A DNA stretch of 9,923 nucleotides from JBFJWU01 sp041623475 [NCBI: bacterium] (GTDB lineage: Bacteria > J088): NCBI GenBank assembly GCA_041623475.1, contig JBFJWU010000102.1:1-9923 (forward strand), given 5' to 3'. The translations under genes and the position numbers were made by a program. The notes below the pieces were generated by a model. It was not told the origin of the DNA. It ran no database searches and was given only the letters and a program-made list of their open reading frames with translations. This document shows, in pieces, positions 1 through 7,599 of this stretch. Positions within the stretch are counted from its first letter, which is position 1. Each line of letters begins with the position of its first letter.

Positions 1-498
1 GATGTCAACGACAACCGGGCCGGGGCGGCCGGACCGCGCGATTTCAAATGCGGCCCGGATCGTTGCTTCCAACTGGTCAGGGTCGGTGACCATGTACACC
101 TGCTTGGCACAGGAGGTCATGATGTTAAAAATCGGCGCTTCCTGGAATGCATCCGTTCCAACAGCCCCCGTTGGTACCTGTCCACTGATCATGACGACCG
201 GGATCGAATCGGCCATGCAGTCGCGGATCGGTGTGACGGCGTTAGTTGCGCCTGGACCCGAAGTCACCATAAACACGCCGACCTTGCCGCTGGCGCGGGC
301 GTAACCGGCCGCCATAAATCCGGCCCCCTGCTCATTGGCCGGTACGACCAGCTGGATCCCGTTGTTCCGGGACTTGTGTGACTCGTTAAACCGGAATATG
401 GCGTCGTACGTGGGCAGGATCGCGCCGCCGCTGTAACCGAAAACCGTGTCGACGCCCTCATCCGCCATAACCTGGATGATGGTTTCTGCGCCTGTCAT
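1..498 (-). CDS. ilvB: Acetolactate synthase large (catalytic) subunit, N-terminal part
   Basis: This is the thiamine-diphosphate enzyme that condenses two pyruvates, or pyruvate with 2-oxobutyrate, in the first common step of valine, leucine and isoleucine synthesis; it acts in the cytoplasm with IlvN. The 166 visible residues cover the N-terminal ThDP-binding (PYR) domain: VFGYSGGAILPTYDA at about 19-33, ANEQGAGFMAAGYARASG at 54-71 with the conserved catalytic glutamate at 56, and TSGPGATN at 79-86. The gene runs off the left edge; the family is usually about 560-600 aa, so some two thirds is missing. ATG at 498 was chosen because the family commonly begins close to the MTGAE motif. An in-frame GTG at 558 has a better Shine-Dalgarno (AAGGA, 8-nt spacer) and would add 20 mostly basic residues. 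It is transcribed away from its partner ilvN, which is unusual. Identity is secure; the start is less so. Confidence 0.94.
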   Translation of the reverse strand, partial: MTGAETIIQVMADEGVDTVFGYSGGAILPTYDAIFRFNESHKSRNNGIQLVVPANEQGAGFMAAGYARASGKVGVFMVTSGPGATNAVTPIRDCMADSIPVVMISGQVPTGAVGTDAFQEAPIFNIMTSCAKQVYMVTDPDQLEATIRAAFEIARSGRPGPVVVDI

Positions 499-507
499 GG
501 TTTTTCC

Positions 508-534
508 GGCCAGCCGATGTTTGCCTGACTGGCC
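508..534 (-). other. Short inverted repeat in the ilvB 5' region
   Basis: GGCCAG (508-513) and CTGGCC (529-534) can pair as a 6-bp stem with a 15-nt loop. The octamer GGCCAGCC also occurs twice directly (508-515 and 531-538). The structure lies just upstream of the ATG at 498, so it could affect initiation there, or it may simply be coding sequence if translation begins at the GTG at 558. I see no leader peptide rich in branched-chain residues here, so a classical attenuator is not supported. Confidence 0.3.
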
Positions 535-609
535 AGCCTTTTTCGATTTGGCCGGCACGACTGATGTCCTTCGGATTGGTAGTAATTTTGGGGTCTGATG
601 CGAAAAAAC

Positions 610-615
610 ATTATA
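610..615 (-). promoter_or_regulatory. Candidate -10 box for ilvB
   Basis: On the minus strand this reads TATAAT, a perfect sigma-70-type -10 hexamer, in an otherwise GC-rich region. It would put transcription start near 602-604, about 45 nt before the GTG at 558 and about 105 nt before the ATG at 498. The best -35 match is TTTGCA, but with a spacer of only 15 bp, so the -35 is weak. Direction and distance fit ilvB expression. Confidence 0.5.
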
Positions 616-790
616 CACAGGAGCGACTTTTGCAAACCGAACGCCGGCTTGGGCGGAATATTCAGCCCGATTTTGTGACACTGCAGAGTGCTGGCATCGG
701 GTGTGCAAAATACGGTAGGATAAAAACGGCTTTGGGGCCTGACAAAATCAGGTTCGACAGCCAATGACATCACGAATAAAAGGAGAATCA

Positions 791-1036
791 ATGCCAAATT
801 CCAACTGGGCGGACGACGTGCAGAAGTTTCTGGGGCAGGATTACGAGCTGGACAAGCTGTGGCAGGAGCACCAGGAAGCGGCAAACAGCCTGGAGGATTT
901 GGAGAAGATCAAGTGGTTGAATTCCGAGCAGGAATTTGAACGAAAGCGCCTGCAGAAGCTGAAGCTGGCAAGCAAGGACCGAATGGTTGCCATCGTTCGC
1001 GACCTGCAGGAATCTGTCGCCGCCGCCGGTCAGTAG
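791..1036 (+). CDS. Small DUF465 (YdcH-like) family protein
   Basis: An 81-residue, highly charged, predicted all-helical protein. The N-terminal part has LWQEHQEAANSLEDLEK at 23-39, and residues 51-71 match the family signature of a basic helix followed by LK-KL--KD (QKLKLASKDRM at 55-65), as in YdcH-type proteins that are usually 65-85 aa. Their function is poorly known; a coiled-coil hairpin is the expected fold. ATG at 791 was chosen over an in-frame ATG at 764 because AGGAG (781-785) sits 5 nt before it. The gene lies between divergently oriented ilvB and ilvN, 114 bp upstream of ilvN and on the same strand, so it may share a transcript with the ilv operon. Nothing in its sequence suggests an amino-acid role. 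Family assignment is by motif recollection and moderately sure. Confidence 0.72.
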   Translation: MPNSNWADDVQKFLGQDYELDKLWQEHQEAANSLEDLEKIKWLNSEQEFERKRLQKLKLASKDRMVAIVRDLQESVAAAGQ

Positions 1037-1081
1037 CAGTCGGGGCTGGCGATCGGAGCCGGCTCGCTTAACCTGCGACTC

Positions 1082-1112
1082 GTCGGCATCCCGCTGACAG
1101 GATCTTTTTTTT
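1082..1112 (+). terminator. Possible weak terminator or attenuator before ilvN
   Basis: GTCGGC (1082-1087) pairs with GCTGAC (1093-1098) around a 5-nt loop, with one G-U pair. A run of eight T (1105-1112) follows after a 6-nt spacer. The stem is short and the spacer longer than in a standard intrinsic terminator, so termination would be partial at best. It could separate the DUF465 gene from ilvN or act as a regulated stop ahead of the operon. No leader peptide rich in branched-chain codons is visible. Confidence 0.3.
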
Positions 1113-1150
1113 CGAACGATTGACGAAATCAGCAGCAAAGGAGCGCATCC

Positions 1151-1642
1151 GTGCGCCATACGATCAGTGTCCTGGTAGAAAACGAATTCGGTGTCCTGAC
1201 CCGCGTTGCGGGGCTGTTCAGCGGCCGTGGCTATAACATTGAAAGCCTGTGCGTGGCGGAAACCGAGGATCCCAAAATCAGCCGTATCACCCTGGTGACC
1301 CGTGGCGACGATGCGGTCATTGACCAGATTGTCAAGCAATTGAACCGCCTGGTACCGGTGGCGCAGGTCATTGACCTGACCGATACCGCGCACGTCGAGC
1401 GGGAACTGGTCCTGGTCAAGGTCAAGGCCAACAAGGATACCCGCGCCGAGGTCATGCGACTGATCGAAATTTTTCGCGGCAAGGTTGTTGATGCCAGTGA
1501 CAAAGCTTTTGTGATCGAAATCACCGGTGACGAGGGTAAGGTTTCGGCATTCCTGGAACTGTTGGGACCAATCGGAATTACCGAACTGGCCAGGTCCGGC
1601 AAGGTTGCGATGGCCCGGAATCCCCGTAAGGGTAAATCCTGA
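1151..1642 (+). CDS. ilvN: Acetolactate synthase small (regulatory) subunit
   Basis: This subunit binds the catalytic IlvB chain, raises its activity and gives feedback inhibition by branched-chain amino acids. At 163 aa it has the length typical of IlvH/IlvN. An ACT domain spans about residues 3-77: ISVLVENEFGVLTRVAGLFS at 5-24, then GRGYNIESLCVAETEDP, where the ACT effector-binding glycine/asparagine loop is conserved. The C-terminal small-subunit domain covers about 85-158 (ERELVLVKV, ITGDEGKVSAFLELL, GITELARSGKVAMAR). Translation starts at GTG, preceded by AAAGGAG with an 8-nt spacer; no ATG gives the ACT domain its full N-terminus. It is followed 75 bp later by ilvC. The catalytic gene is not upstream as usual but divergent, beyond the DUF465 gene. 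Identification is firm. Confidence 0.96.
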   Translation: MRHTISVLVENEFGVLTRVAGLFSGRGYNIESLCVAETEDPKISRITLVTRGDDAVIDQIVKQLNRLVPVAQVIDLTDTAHVERELVLVKVKANKDTRAEVMRLIEIFRGKVVDASDKAFVIEITGDEGKVSAFLELLGPIGITELARSGKVAMARNPRKGKS

Positions 1643-1654
1643 ATTACGACTTTT

Positions 1655-2734
<1,080 letters not shown>

Positions 2735-2744
2735 TCGGGTCTAT

Positions 2745-3512
2745 GTGAAGCCGACATTGATCGACAAGCCAGACGTCCCCGACCGGCGCGGAATTCGCCG
2801 GGGCGTGTACATCCTGCCCAACATGATGACGGTGGGCAGCCTGTTCTTCGCCTATGCGGGCATTGTCCAGGCCATTGACGGCAATTACGACCTGGCGGCT
2901 TGGGCGATCCTGCTGAGCGGATTGTTTGACCTGCTGGACGGGGCAGTCGCCCGCGCGACCCGCACCCAGAGCATCTTTGGCCAGGAACTGGATTCGATCT
3001 GCGACATGGTCGCATTCGGTATTGGCCCCGGCTTGCTGATGTTTCTCTGGGCGCTGGAGCCGTTCGGGAAATGGGGGTTTGGTGCCGGATTCCTGTACGC
3101 CGCCTGTACGGCATTACGGCTGGCTCGATTCAATGTCCAGGCCGGATCTGTCGAGAAGGTGTCATTCGAAGGATTACCCAGTCCTGGCGCGGCTTTAATG
3201 ATTGCGACCACTATATTGCTGTACTATGATATTGGCGGTGAAGGGAGCCCTTCACGGCACGTTATTTTGTTAGTGGAGTGCTATCTGGTTGCATTACTGA
3301 TGGTGTCAAACATTCCATATCCGAGTACCAAGGCTCTTCATCTTGAGTCTGTCAAATCGTTCAGCACCTTGTTTGTGGTGGTGCTGGCGTTGATGTTTGT
3401 CTATGCAAAGCCAGCTGTGGCGCTGTTTATGTTCTCCTTTGCCTATGTGGCAAGTGGTCCGCTGCTGCGACTACGCAGCCTCCTGCTAAGGGAGGCACCG
3501 CAGACCGCGTAG
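2745..3512 (+). CDS. pssA: CDP-diacylglycerol--serine O-phosphatidyltransferase
   Basis: This integral membrane enzyme joins CDP-diacylglycerol and L-serine to make phosphatidylserine, the precursor of phosphatidylethanolamine. The full CDP-alcohol phosphotransferase motif is visible: Asp62, Asp65-Gly66, Ala69-Arg70, Gly79, Asp83 and Asp87 within FDLLDGAVARATRT and FGQELDSICDMVAFG. The subfamily motif FEGLPSPGAA follows at 141-150. About seven or eight hydrophobic segments span residues 21-242. At 255 aa the length is normal. Translation begins at GTG (2745), because the overlapping ATG at 2743 is followed at once by TGA; the Shine-Dalgarno is poor and ilvC ends only 10 bp upstream, so translation is probably coupled. 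The 3' half (about 3180-3420) is noticeably AT-richer than the surroundings. pssA between ilvC and leuA is a recurrent order in several proteobacteria. Confidence 0.95.
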   Translation: MKPTLIDKPDVPDRRGIRRGVYILPNMMTVGSLFFAYAGIVQAIDGNYDLAAWAILLSGLFDLLDGAVARATRTQSIFGQELDSICDMVAFGIGPGLLMFLWALEPFGKWGFGAGFLYAACTALRLARFNVQAGSVEKVSFEGLPSPGAALMIATTILLYYDIGGEGSPSRHVILLVECYLVALLMVSNIPYPSTKALHLESVKSFSTLFVVVLALMFVYAKPAVALFMFSFAYVASGPLLRLRSLLLREAPQTA

Positions 3513-3582
3513 CGACCACAAGACAACCAGGCCGCCGGACCCAGGATTTTCCCGGCGCCAGACAATTTGGAGAACCGTAACC

Positions 3583-5157
3583 ATGAGCAAACAAACGAAT
3601 CATTCCGATAGAGCCGGCGATTACGTCCGGATTTTTGATACCACCTTGCGTGATGGCGAGCAGGCCCCAGGCAACTCCATGAATATGGGTGAAAAGCTGC
3701 GACTGGCCCACCAGCTTGCCAAACTCAATGTCGACATTATCGAGGCTGGATTCCCGGCCAGCAGCCAGGGTGACTTTGACAGCGTCCAGTTGATTGCCCG
3801 TGAAGTCCAGGGCCCGGTCATTTGCGGCCTGGCGCGGACCGATGACGGCGATATCGATGCGGCCGGCAACGCGATCAAGGATGCCGAACGGCGCCGGATC
3901 CATACGTTCATAGCGACCAGCCAGATACACATGGAATACAAGCTGCGGATGACAGCAGACCAGGTGCTTGATGCGGCGGCCCGGGCAGTTGAACGTGCGG
4001 TTGGTTTTACGTCTGATGTCGAATTCAGTTGTGAAGATGCGACGCGCAGCGATCCTGAATTCCTGGTCAAGGTCTACCAGGCGGCGATCAATGCCGGCGC
4101 AACGACGTTGAATATTCCCGATACCGTTGGTTACAGCGTCCCGGAAAAATATGGCGAGTTGTTTGCCTACCTTCGTGACAATCTTGTCGGGACTGAGAAC
4201 GTCGTGTTTTCGGCCCATTGCCACGATGACCTGGGCCTGGCAGTTGCCAACTCTATCGCCGCAATCCAGGCCGGTGCCCGACAAGTCGAATGCACCATGA
4301 ACGGCATTGGTGAGCGTGCCGGTAACACCAGCCTCGAGGAAATCGCGATGGCGTTGGGGATGCGCAACGATGTCTATGGCATCGAGACCCATGTTGAAAA
4401 GACCCAGTTGTATCCAACCAGCCGGTTGTTATGCCAGATTACCGGTAACACCGTGCAGCCCAACAAGGCCATTGTCGGTGCAAATGCATTTGCCCACGAA
4501 GCCGGAATTCACCAGGACGGCGTGCTGAAGAACGCCTTGACCTACGAGATCATGAAACCGGGCGATGTTGGCGTGCCCACGAACAAGCTGGTGCTTGGCA
4601 AACACAGTGGTCGCCATGCGTTTCGTGACCGGCTGGAGTCCCTTGGCTACGAATTGGACCAGGATAATTTGAACAAGGCGTTCAAACGGTTCAAGCAGTT
4701 AGCGGACCAGAAGAAGGAAATCTACGACGAGGATATCGAGGCAATTGTCGCCGACGAGATCGTGCGTATCCCGACCCGATTCAAGTTGACCAGTGTCAAC
4801 GTTGCGAGCGGGACGAATATGACGCCGACCGCCACTGTTTCAATGGAAATCGAAGGGACACACGTTGTCGCATCAGGCACCGGTGACGGGCCCGTCGATG
4901 CGGCACTGAACGCGATCAAGGAATTGACCGGGACCAACGCCCAGATGACCCAGTATGTTGTTGCCGCAATCAGCGGTGGTACCGATGCCCAGGGCGAGGT
5001 GACCGTGCGGCTGGACGATGATGGGAACGAGGTCAATGGCCAGGGCAGCGACACCGATATTGTTGTTGCGTCCGCGCGGGCATACGTTCACGCCTTGAAC
5101 AAACTTGCTTATCGACAGTTGAACGTCAGGCACCTTGAAAGCGTGACCGGTCCGTAG
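3583..5157 (+). CDS. leuA: 2-isopropylmalate synthase
   Basis: LeuA condenses acetyl-CoA with 2-oxoisovalerate, the committed step of leucine synthesis. The 524 residues fit the bacterial type I enzyme. The TIM-barrel domain begins with VRIFDTTLRDGEQAPG at 15-30, with metal ligand Asp19 and catalytic Arg23. FSAHCHDDLGLAVANS (209-224) supplies metal ligands His212 and His214, and NGIGERAGNTS (240-250) supplies Asn248. GANAFAHEAGIHQDGVLKN at 299-317 and GKHSGRHAF at 339-347 mark the subdomains. Residues about 395-524 are the C-terminal leucine-binding regulatory domain, so feedback inhibition by leucine is expected. The ATG is preceded by TTGGAGAA at 8-nt spacing. It is 70 bp after pssA and 42 bp before the protease gene. 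No leuB, leuC or leuD is in the window. Nothing is missing from the active site. Confidence 0.97.
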   Translation: MSKQTNHSDRAGDYVRIFDTTLRDGEQAPGNSMNMGEKLRLAHQLAKLNVDIIEAGFPASSQGDFDSVQLIAREVQGPVICGLARTDDGDIDAAGNAIKDAERRRIHTFIATSQIHMEYKLRMTADQVLDAAARAVERAVGFTSDVEFSCEDATRSDPEFLVKVYQAAINAGATTLNIPDTVGYSVPEKYGELFAYLRDNLVGTENVVFSAHCHDDLGLAVANSIAAIQAGARQVECTMNGIGERAGNTSLEEIAMALGMRNDVYGIETHVEKTQLYPTSRLLCQITGNTVQPNKAIVGANAFAHEAGIHQDGVLKNALTYEIMKPGDVGVPTNKLVLGKHSGRHAFRDRLESLGYELDQDNLNKAFKRFKQLADQKKEIYDEDIEAIVADEIVRIPTRFKLTSVNVASGTNMTPTATVSMEIEGTHVVASGTGDGPVDAALNAIKELTGTNAQMTQYVVAAISGGTDAQGEVTVRLDDDGNEVNGQGSDTDIVVASARAYVHALNKLAYRQLNVRHLESVTGP

Positions 5158-5199
5158 ACCAACAAGGGCGCTGCGGCGCCGACAGGAGTTACTGCCAGC

Positions 5200-6564
5200 A
5201 TGCGAATCACTGGAAAAATCTTGATCGTTATTGTTTTCTGCGTCGGAATCGGTGTTGGCGTTGCCCATCGGATCCAGGCGGACGGCGATAACAGTGTCTA
5301 CAGCAAGCTGGATTTGTTCGGTGACGCGCTGGCGATTGTCCAGAACCATTATGTCCGGGATGTTGATGTCAAGGACCTGATTTATGGTGCTATCCAGGGC
5401 ATGGTCGAGACCCTCGACGCACATTCAAGTTTTATGCCGCCCCGTGCATTCCAGGAAATGCAGGTCGAGACCCAGGGTGAGTTTGGCGGCATCGGGATCG
5501 AGATCACGCTGCGCAATAATTGGCTGACCATTGTCGCACCGATCGAGGATACACCAGCCAGTCGTGCCGGACTGGAAGCGGGCGACCGGATCATTGCAAT
5601 CGAGGGGGAAAGCACCCAGGGTTTTACCTTGATGAAATCGGTTGATCGATTGCGCGGCAAGATCGGGACCAAGGTCAATATTACGGTCCTGCGCCCGACC
5701 AATGACACCACCGAAGAGACCGAAATCGATTGGTCCGATCCGATCGAAGTCGAGCTGGTCCGTGACAAGATTCGCGTCAAAAGCGTCAAAAGCGAGGTCA
5801 TCGGCGATGGGCAGGTCCTGCACGTCAAGATTACCCAGTTCCAGGCGCGGACCGGTGCCGACCTGCGCAAGGCGATCGCGACCGAGGACCTGGCATCGCG
5901 CAAAGGCCTGTTGCTGGACATGCGAAACAATCCTGGCGGCCTGCTGGACCAGGCGATCGAGGTGGCGGATGTCTTTCTGAAAGACGGCAAGATCGTTTAT
6001 ACAGATGGCCGGGACGAGGCGATGCACAAAGAATGGTTCGCCAAGGACAACGGCTACGAACCGGATGTGCCGATTATTGTCCTGGTCAACGGTGGCACCG
6101 CCAGTGCGTCTGAAATTGTCGCCGGTGCTTTGCAGGATCACGGCAAGGCAACCATCCTGGGCAGTCGATCGTTTGGCAAAGGGTCTGTCCAGACAATCCT
6201 GCGATTGCGGGACGGGTCGGGTGTCCGAGTAACAACGGCGCTGTATTACACTCCCAACGGCCGCAGTATCCAGGCCGAGGGCATCGTACCTGACATCATT
6301 GTCAAAGTAGTTCCGGAAATTGATGAAGTGGTGTCCCGGGAAGAAGACCTGGACCGACACCTGACAGTCACGCCCGATGGCCCCGAGGTTGAAGCTGCGC
6401 CCGCCGCAACCGAGTCGGTCACGGACAAGATACGGCGGCGGCAGGAAATCCGGAAACGACTTGCCCAGGTCGAAGGCGATCCGGTCCTGGACGAGGCGGT
6501 GCGCGTTCTTTTGTCCGGCGAGTTGCAGGCTGGCATCGCGCCGGCAGCAGATCCGGCACCCTGA
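5200..6564 (+). CDS. ctpA: S41 family carboxy-terminal processing protease
   Basis: A 454-residue periplasmic or membrane-anchored serine protease of the CtpA/Prc type, which trims C termini of envelope proteins, often affecting peptidoglycan hydrolases. Residues 1-28 form a signal peptide or anchor (KILIVIVFCVGIGVGVAH). A PDZ domain spans about 93-165 (GEFGGIGIEITLRNN, then DTPASRAGLEAGDRIIAI). The S41 domain covers about 190-370, with LDMRNNPGGLLDQA at 239-252. GGTASASEIVAGALQD places the nucleophile at Ser302 and a conserved Asp at 313, and SFGKGSVQ gives the general-base Lys327; the Ser-Lys spacing of 25 equals that of E. coli Prc. The charged tail after 400 is variable. AGGAG sits 11 nt upstream of the ATG. 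It is 42 bp after leuA and is followed by a YibQ-type deacetylase, a neighbour it has in many proteobacteria. Confidence 0.95.
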   Translation: MRITGKILIVIVFCVGIGVGVAHRIQADGDNSVYSKLDLFGDALAIVQNHYVRDVDVKDLIYGAIQGMVETLDAHSSFMPPRAFQEMQVETQGEFGGIGIEITLRNNWLTIVAPIEDTPASRAGLEAGDRIIAIEGESTQGFTLMKSVDRLRGKIGTKVNITVLRPTNDTTEETEIDWSDPIEVELVRDKIRVKSVKSEVIGDGQVLHVKITQFQARTGADLRKAIATEDLASRKGLLLDMRNNPGGLLDQAIEVADVFLKDGKIVYTDGRDEAMHKEWFAKDNGYEPDVPIIVLVNGGTASASEIVAGALQDHGKATILGSRSFGKGSVQTILRLRDGSGVRVTTALYYTPNGRSIQAEGIVPDIIVKVVPEIDEVVSREEDLDRHLTVTPDGPEVEAAPAATESVTDKIRRRQEIRKRLAQVEGDPVLDEAVRVLLSGELQAGIAPAADPAP

Positions 6565-6586
6565 CCGCTGCCTGCCCTGCGGCGGG

Positions 6587-6598
6587 CCGATATATCGG
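6587..6598. repeat. 12-bp perfect palindrome in the ctpA-deacetylase gap
   Basis: CCGATATATCGG is a perfect dyad in the 42-bp gap between ctpA and the deacetylase gene, 8 bp before the GTG start. The preceding CCGC and GCGG can form another short stem. It could be a DNA-binding site or an RNA hairpin near the start codon; no T-run follows, so it is not a terminator. Confidence 0.45.
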
Positions 6599-6606
6599 AC
6601 TGATCG

Positions 6607-7599
6607 GTGAGCGCACAGCTGACACCGTGGATGGCCATCTTGTTGCTCGCGGTCGGCTGTAAGCAGGCCCCTCCGCCGGTTCCCGCGCCGCCGGCACCAG
6701 AACCTTTATTGTTTGTCACCAGCCAACTGGACCGGGCGGGGGTCGGGTGGTTCCGGGCTGCCCCGACGGCGATCGAGTCATTTCCCGGTCCGGAACAAAT
6801 GGAAAAATTTGCGTCGATCACCTGGGAAAGTCCGGATTTTTCAGTTTCGGTGACGGGTTCTTTGGTGCGATTAACCAACACCGATGGCGCGAGCGCCATT
6901 GTCCGGCGACCCGATGCAGGCTGGCTGGTGCTGGTGGTCGACGACGTCGGTTTCAATATGAGCCGGGTCCGGCAAATGCTGGACTGGAATGTACCCGTCA
7001 TTTTTGCAATTCTGCCACGTCGACCGTTCAGCGCCGACGCAGCAGCGGTTGTTGCCGCGGCCGGGCGTGACGTATACCTGCACCAGCCGATGGAGCCCCG
7101 GGGGTATCCGGACGACAATCCCGGCAGGTTCGCGATCTACAGTTCGCAGTCGACTGCCCAGATTCGGCAGACCCTGGCCGCCAACCTCGACTCGCTGCCA
7201 GGAGTCAAGGGTTTGAACAATCACATGGGTAGCGCATTTACTGCTGACCTTGAATCAATGGATGTGGTTGCCGCGGTCGCGGTCGCCAGGCAACTGGTCC
7301 TGATTGATTCACTGACAACGGGTCGTTCGGCCGTCGGCGAAGCCTGTGGCCGGCAGGGGACTGTTTGCGCGGCCCGGGACGTCTTTATCGACCACGAACG
7401 CGCACCAGCGGCGGTGGATCGCAGCATCGCGACGTGGCAGCTGGTGGCGCGGCGCCAGGGGCTGGCGATAGCGCTTGCCCATCCTCATCAGGTCAGCATT
7501 GACCGTATCGGACATATGCTGCACCATGGCGGTACGGACGGATTGCGGCTGGTCGGCGATTTTCGGTTGCGACAATGGCTGCAATGGAAAGGCCAATGA
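6607..7599 (+). CDS. Divergent polysaccharide deacetylase (YibQ-like), putative lipoprotein
   Basis: A 330-residue protein of the divergent polysaccharide deacetylase family (DUF610/YibQ). Residues 105-325 form the domain: LVLVVDDVGFN at 108-117 with the Asp pair, HQPMEPRGYP at 159-168, GLNNHMGSAFTAD at 202-214, DSLTTGRS at 234-241, ARDVFIDHE at 256-264 and ALAHPH at 289-294. These correspond to catalytic and metal positions of carbohydrate esterase 4 relatives; the true substrate in this family is uncertain. The N-terminus has a hydrophobic stretch ending in AVGC (Cys18), a lipobox, then a proline-rich linker to about residue 33, so outer-membrane or inner-membrane lipid anchoring is inferred. 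The leader lacks the usual basic residues. GTG at 6607 is the only possible start upstream of the leader, since a stop lies at 6601; ATG at 6631 would leave too short a signal. No clear Shine-Dalgarno is seen. It overlaps the next gene by one base. Confidence 0.87.
   Translation: MSAQLTPWMAILLLAVGCKQAPPPVPAPPAPEPLLFVTSQLDRAGVGWFRAAPTAIESFPGPEQMEKFASITWESPDFSVSVTGSLVRLTNTDGASAIVRRPDAGWLVLVVDDVGFNMSRVRQMLDWNVPVIFAILPRRPFSADAAAVVAAAGRDVYLHQPMEPRGYPDDNPGRFAIYSSQSTAQIRQTLAANLDSLPGVKGLNNHMGSAFTADLESMDVVAAVAVARQLVLIDSLTTGRSAVGEACGRQGTVCAARDVFIDHERAPAAVDRSIATWQLVARRQGLAIALAHPHQVSIDRIGHMLHHGGTDGLRLVGDFRLRQWLQWKGQ

Larger units (their letters stand above)
499..790. other. Divergent intergenic region between ilvB and the DUF465 gene
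   Basis: These 292 bp carry no convincing gene; open frames crossing them have no family resemblance. The stretch 570-615 is AT-rich and holds the candidate ilvB -10 box. On the plus strand a weak -10-like TAGGAT lies at 716-721 without a good -35. CCTGA (738-742) and TCAGG (748-752) form a perfect 5-bp stem around a CAAAA loop, and a related sequence in the opposite orientation lies at 668-680. A regulator-binding role for these is possible but unproven. Confidence 0.6.

Noticed and set aside
495-884. Minus-strand frame covering the ilvB upstream region
   Set aside because: It overlaps the divergent regulatory region and the DUF465 start, in a different frame from ilvB, with no motif.
3427-4392. 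321-codon open frame on the minus strand within pssA and leuA
   Set aside because: It overlaps the conserved catalytic region of leuA and shows no domain or start signal.
5425-6360. 311-codon open frame on the minus strand within ctpA
   Set aside because: It is antisense to the PDZ and S41 domains; no recognisable protein.
7575-7598. Earlier ATG starts (7575, 7584, 7596) for the UDP-glucuronate decarboxylase
   Set aside because: They add a few residues before the Rossmann strand, and the Shine-Dalgarno GGAAAGG is best spaced for ATG at 7599.
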